A stretch of 64,000 nt of DNA from Rhodococcus sp. Leaf278 (GTDB taxonomy: Bacteria > Actinomycetota > Actinomycetes > Mycobacteriales > Mycobacteriaceae). The translations under genes and the position numbers were made by a program. The notes under the pieces are model-generated. The model was not told the DNA's origin and ran no database searches. It saw nothing but the letters and a program-made list of their open reading frames with translations. Positions 62,570-64,000 of this stretch are shown here, in pieces. Within the stretch, counting starts at the first letter, position 1. Every line of letters begins with the position of its first letter. The stretch covers positions 124,001 to 188,000 of the forward strand of contig NZ_LMRR01000009.1 of the NCBI RefSeq assembly GCF_001426085.1, given 5' to 3'.

Positions 62570-63759
62570 CGGTTCGGTCCCCGGCCGGCCCACGTCCACG
62601 CGTACCCGGTGTCCTCGCACGCGAGTGCGCCTTCGCCGAGTTCGAGTGGCCGGAAGGTATCGACCATGACGGCCAATTCGTCGAAGAACTCGGCACCGAT
62701 GCTGCGTTCGTAGGCACCGGGTTGCGGCCCGTGCGCGTGACCGCCCGGATGCACCGAGATCGATCCCTGGCCGATTCCGGATCCCTTGCGGGCCTCGTAG
62801 TCGCCACCGACGTAGAACATGATCTCGTCCGAGTCGACGTTGGAGTGGTAGTACGGCACCGGGATTGCCAGCGGGTGGTAGTCCACCTTGCGTGGAACGA
62901 AGTTGCAAATCACGAAATTGGACCCCTCGAAAGCTTGATGCGCGGGTGGTGGTTGATGCACGCGCCCGGTGATCGGTTCATAGTCGGAGATGTTGAATGT
63001 GTACGGGTACAGGCAACCGTCCCACCCCACCACGTCGAACGGGTGCTGCGGGTAGACGTACCGGGTTCCGACCATGCCCGTCGAACCACGATGTTTGACA
63101 AGCACTTCCACGTCGGTTCCCTCGCTGAGGAGCGGCTCGGTGGGGCCGTGCAGATCGCGTTCGCAGTAGGGAGCGTTCTCGAGCAGCTGGCCGTACTTCG
63201 ACAGGAACCGCTTGGGCGGCGCGATGTGACTGTTGGCTTCGATGGCGTACGCCCGAACGGGACCGTGCGGAATCCAACGGTGCGTCGTCGAGCGAGGAAT
63301 GAGTACGTAGTCACCCTGCTGCGCTTCGAGAGCGCCGAACACCGTTTCGACGGTGGCAGAGCCGGATTCGATGTAGACCATCTCGTCTCCGACCGAATTC
63401 CGATACAGTGGTGAGGTTTTCGAGGCGACGACGTAGGACAGTCTGACGTCGGCATTGCCGAGGACGAGGCGTCGACCGGTGACGACATCGGTGTCGGCGA
63501 CGACGGAGTCCGGAAACAGCTCGTGCAACTTCAGGTGCCGGGGGACGAGTGGATGGTTGGGCGTCGTCGATTGATCGGGGAGTTCCCACACGGTGGCGTC
63601 GACGATGGCCGACGGTATGTGCCGGTGATAGAGCAGAGACGAATCCGACGAGAAGCCCTCTTCGCCCATCAGCTCCTCGAAGTAGAGGCTGCCCTTCGGA
63701 GTTCGGTGCTGGGTGTGCCGCTTCGGCGGTATCGATCCGAGCTGCCGGTAGTAGGCCAC
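62566..63759 (-). CDS. hmgA: Homogentisate 1,2-dioxygenase
   Basis: A 397-residue non-haem iron cupin that cleaves the homogentisate ring to maleylacetoacetate. Iron site residues are visible in PYYHSNVDSDEIMFYVGGDY (His, Glu) and SVHPGGHAHGPQPGAYE (His). Starts at GTG 63759 (MAYYRQLGSIPPKRHTQ) with AGGAG 7 bp upstream; a longer frame would cross the promoter. First gene of hmgA-unknown-fahA, 72 bp downstream of a MarR gene on the same strand. Confidence 0.95.
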   Translation of the reverse strand: MAYYRQLGSIPPKRHTQHRTPKGSLYFEELMGEEGFSSDSSLLYHRHIPSAIVDATVWELPDQSTTPNHPLVPRHLKLHELFPDSVVADTDVVTGRRLVLGNADVRLSYVVASKTSPLYRNSVGDEMVYIESGSATVETVFGALEAQQGDYVLIPRSTTHRWIPHGPVRAYAIEANSHIAPPKRFLSKYGQLLENAPYCERDLHGPTEPLLSEGTDVEVLVKHRGSTGMVGTRYVYPQHPFDVVGWDGCLYPYTFNISDYEPITGRVHQPPPAHQAFEGSNFVICNFVPRKVDYHPLAIPVPYYHSNVDSDEIMFYVGGDYEARKGSGIGQGSISVHPGGHAHGPQPGAYERSIGAEFFDELAVMVDTFRPLELGEGALACEDTGYAWTWAGRGPNR

Positions 63760-63787
63760 GTCATCGCTCCTGTGTTCTGTGCACCGC

Positions 63788-63815
63788 ATTTAGTAAATAC
63801 ATTAACTACTTAGAC
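63788..63815. promoter_or_regulatory. AT-rich imperfect dyad upstream of hmgA
   Basis: TTTAGTAAATACATTAACTACTTAG is much more AT-rich than its surroundings and partly self-complementary (TTTAGTA ... TACTTAG-type arms). It fits a MarR-type operator or an hmgA promoter between the regulator and the operon. Confidence 0.45.
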
Positions 63816-63831
63816 GTGATCTACGCAACCG

Positions 63832-64000
63832 TCAATTGCGTCCGCGCACGTCGAACTGACTGCGGTGCGTGATGAGTTTGGTCAACAACATCACCAGGAT
63901 TCGCTGTTCGGGTTCGGTGAGCGCTCCGGCCCACGCGTTCTCTCGTTCGTTCTGTTCGGCGAACGCCTCGACCATCTCGTCGTGTCCCTGCGGGGTGAGG
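63832..64000 (-). CDS. MarR-family regulator, C-terminal part (cut by window end)
   Basis: Only the last 55 or so codons are in the window: LTPQGHDEMVEAFAEQNERE, then ALTEPEQRILVMLLTKLITH and a stop. The LTxxG start of the wing end and the TEPEQRILVMLLTKL helix are typical of MarR C-termini. The 5' part is beyond the window. Upstream of hmgA on the same strand, so it probably regulates the homogentisate operon. Confidence 0.8.
   Translation of the reverse strand, partial: LTPQGHDEMVEAFAEQNERENAWAGALTEPEQRILVMLLTKLITHRSQFDVRGRN

Overview
The window looks like chromosome from a mycolic-acid actinobacterium, most likely Rhodococcus or a close relative. The basis is high GC, many GTG/TTG starts, ATGA/GTGA gene overlaps, an Lsr2-type nucleoid protein, a ring-1,2-epoxidase phenylacetate pathway with a TetR-type PaaR, and an actinobacterial homogentisate cluster. 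The species cannot be fixed by eye.

Left block (1-19 kb) is aromatic catabolism. After a GMC oxidoreductase come three phenylacetate transcription units: paaABCDEK plus an AraC regulator (minus), thiolase-hydratase-paaH-hydratase (minus), and paaR, then paaZ-ethD-paaI (plus). A PucR regulator, a GlcD-type FAD oxidase and an MHS-type MFS transporter follow. Four copies of an ACCGAA(N4)CGGT palindrome sit before paaA, before the thiolase/paaR pair, before paaZ and before the transporter. They define a probable PaaR regulon.

Middle block (about 19-48 kb) is an accessory island inserted between catabolic blocks. Part A (19.3-28.7 kb) holds two tandem copies of an unfamiliar module. Each has a large P-loop NTPase ending in 37-residue SEL1-like repeats, transcribed away from a conserved ~200 bp divergent control region. 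On the other side of that region are membrane or envelope partners: a HicA-like protein plus OmpA-like lipoprotein in one, and a DUF4407-like four-helix membrane protein plus a small basic protein in the other. The second NTPase is broken by two repeat units that are each 11 nt short, and a relic of a third module follows. Part B (29-40 kb) is an array of small unrelated genes, among them a SUKH-type immunity gene, a paralogous pair, DUF4238, a DUF2971 fragment, Lsr2 and an Lsr2 relic. It is punctuated by six same-orientation copies of a 36-nt repeat, usually preceded by a hairpin. Part C (40-48 kb) has a winged-helix-like protein, a very long TetR-type regulator, unknown proteins and a truncated conjugation coupling protein, suggesting a decayed integrative element.

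Right block (48-64 kb) returns to central catabolism. It contains a four-gene branched-chain 2-oxoacid dehydrogenase operon with a divergent Lrp regulator; 4-hydroxyphenylpyruvate dioxygenase with a second Lrp regulator; a transporter / HMG-CoA-lyase-like / CoA-transferase operon; a gamma-carbonic-anhydrase-like protein and an IclR regulator; and hmgA, an unknown TIM-barrel-like gene and fumarylacetoacetase, with a MarR regulator cut by the window end. Together these take tyrosine, phenylacetate and branched-chain keto acids to acetyl-CoA, acetoacetate, succinyl-CoA and fumarate. No tRNA, rRNA, CRISPR array or intact transposase was recognised. All family names come from reading the translated sequences, not from database searches.
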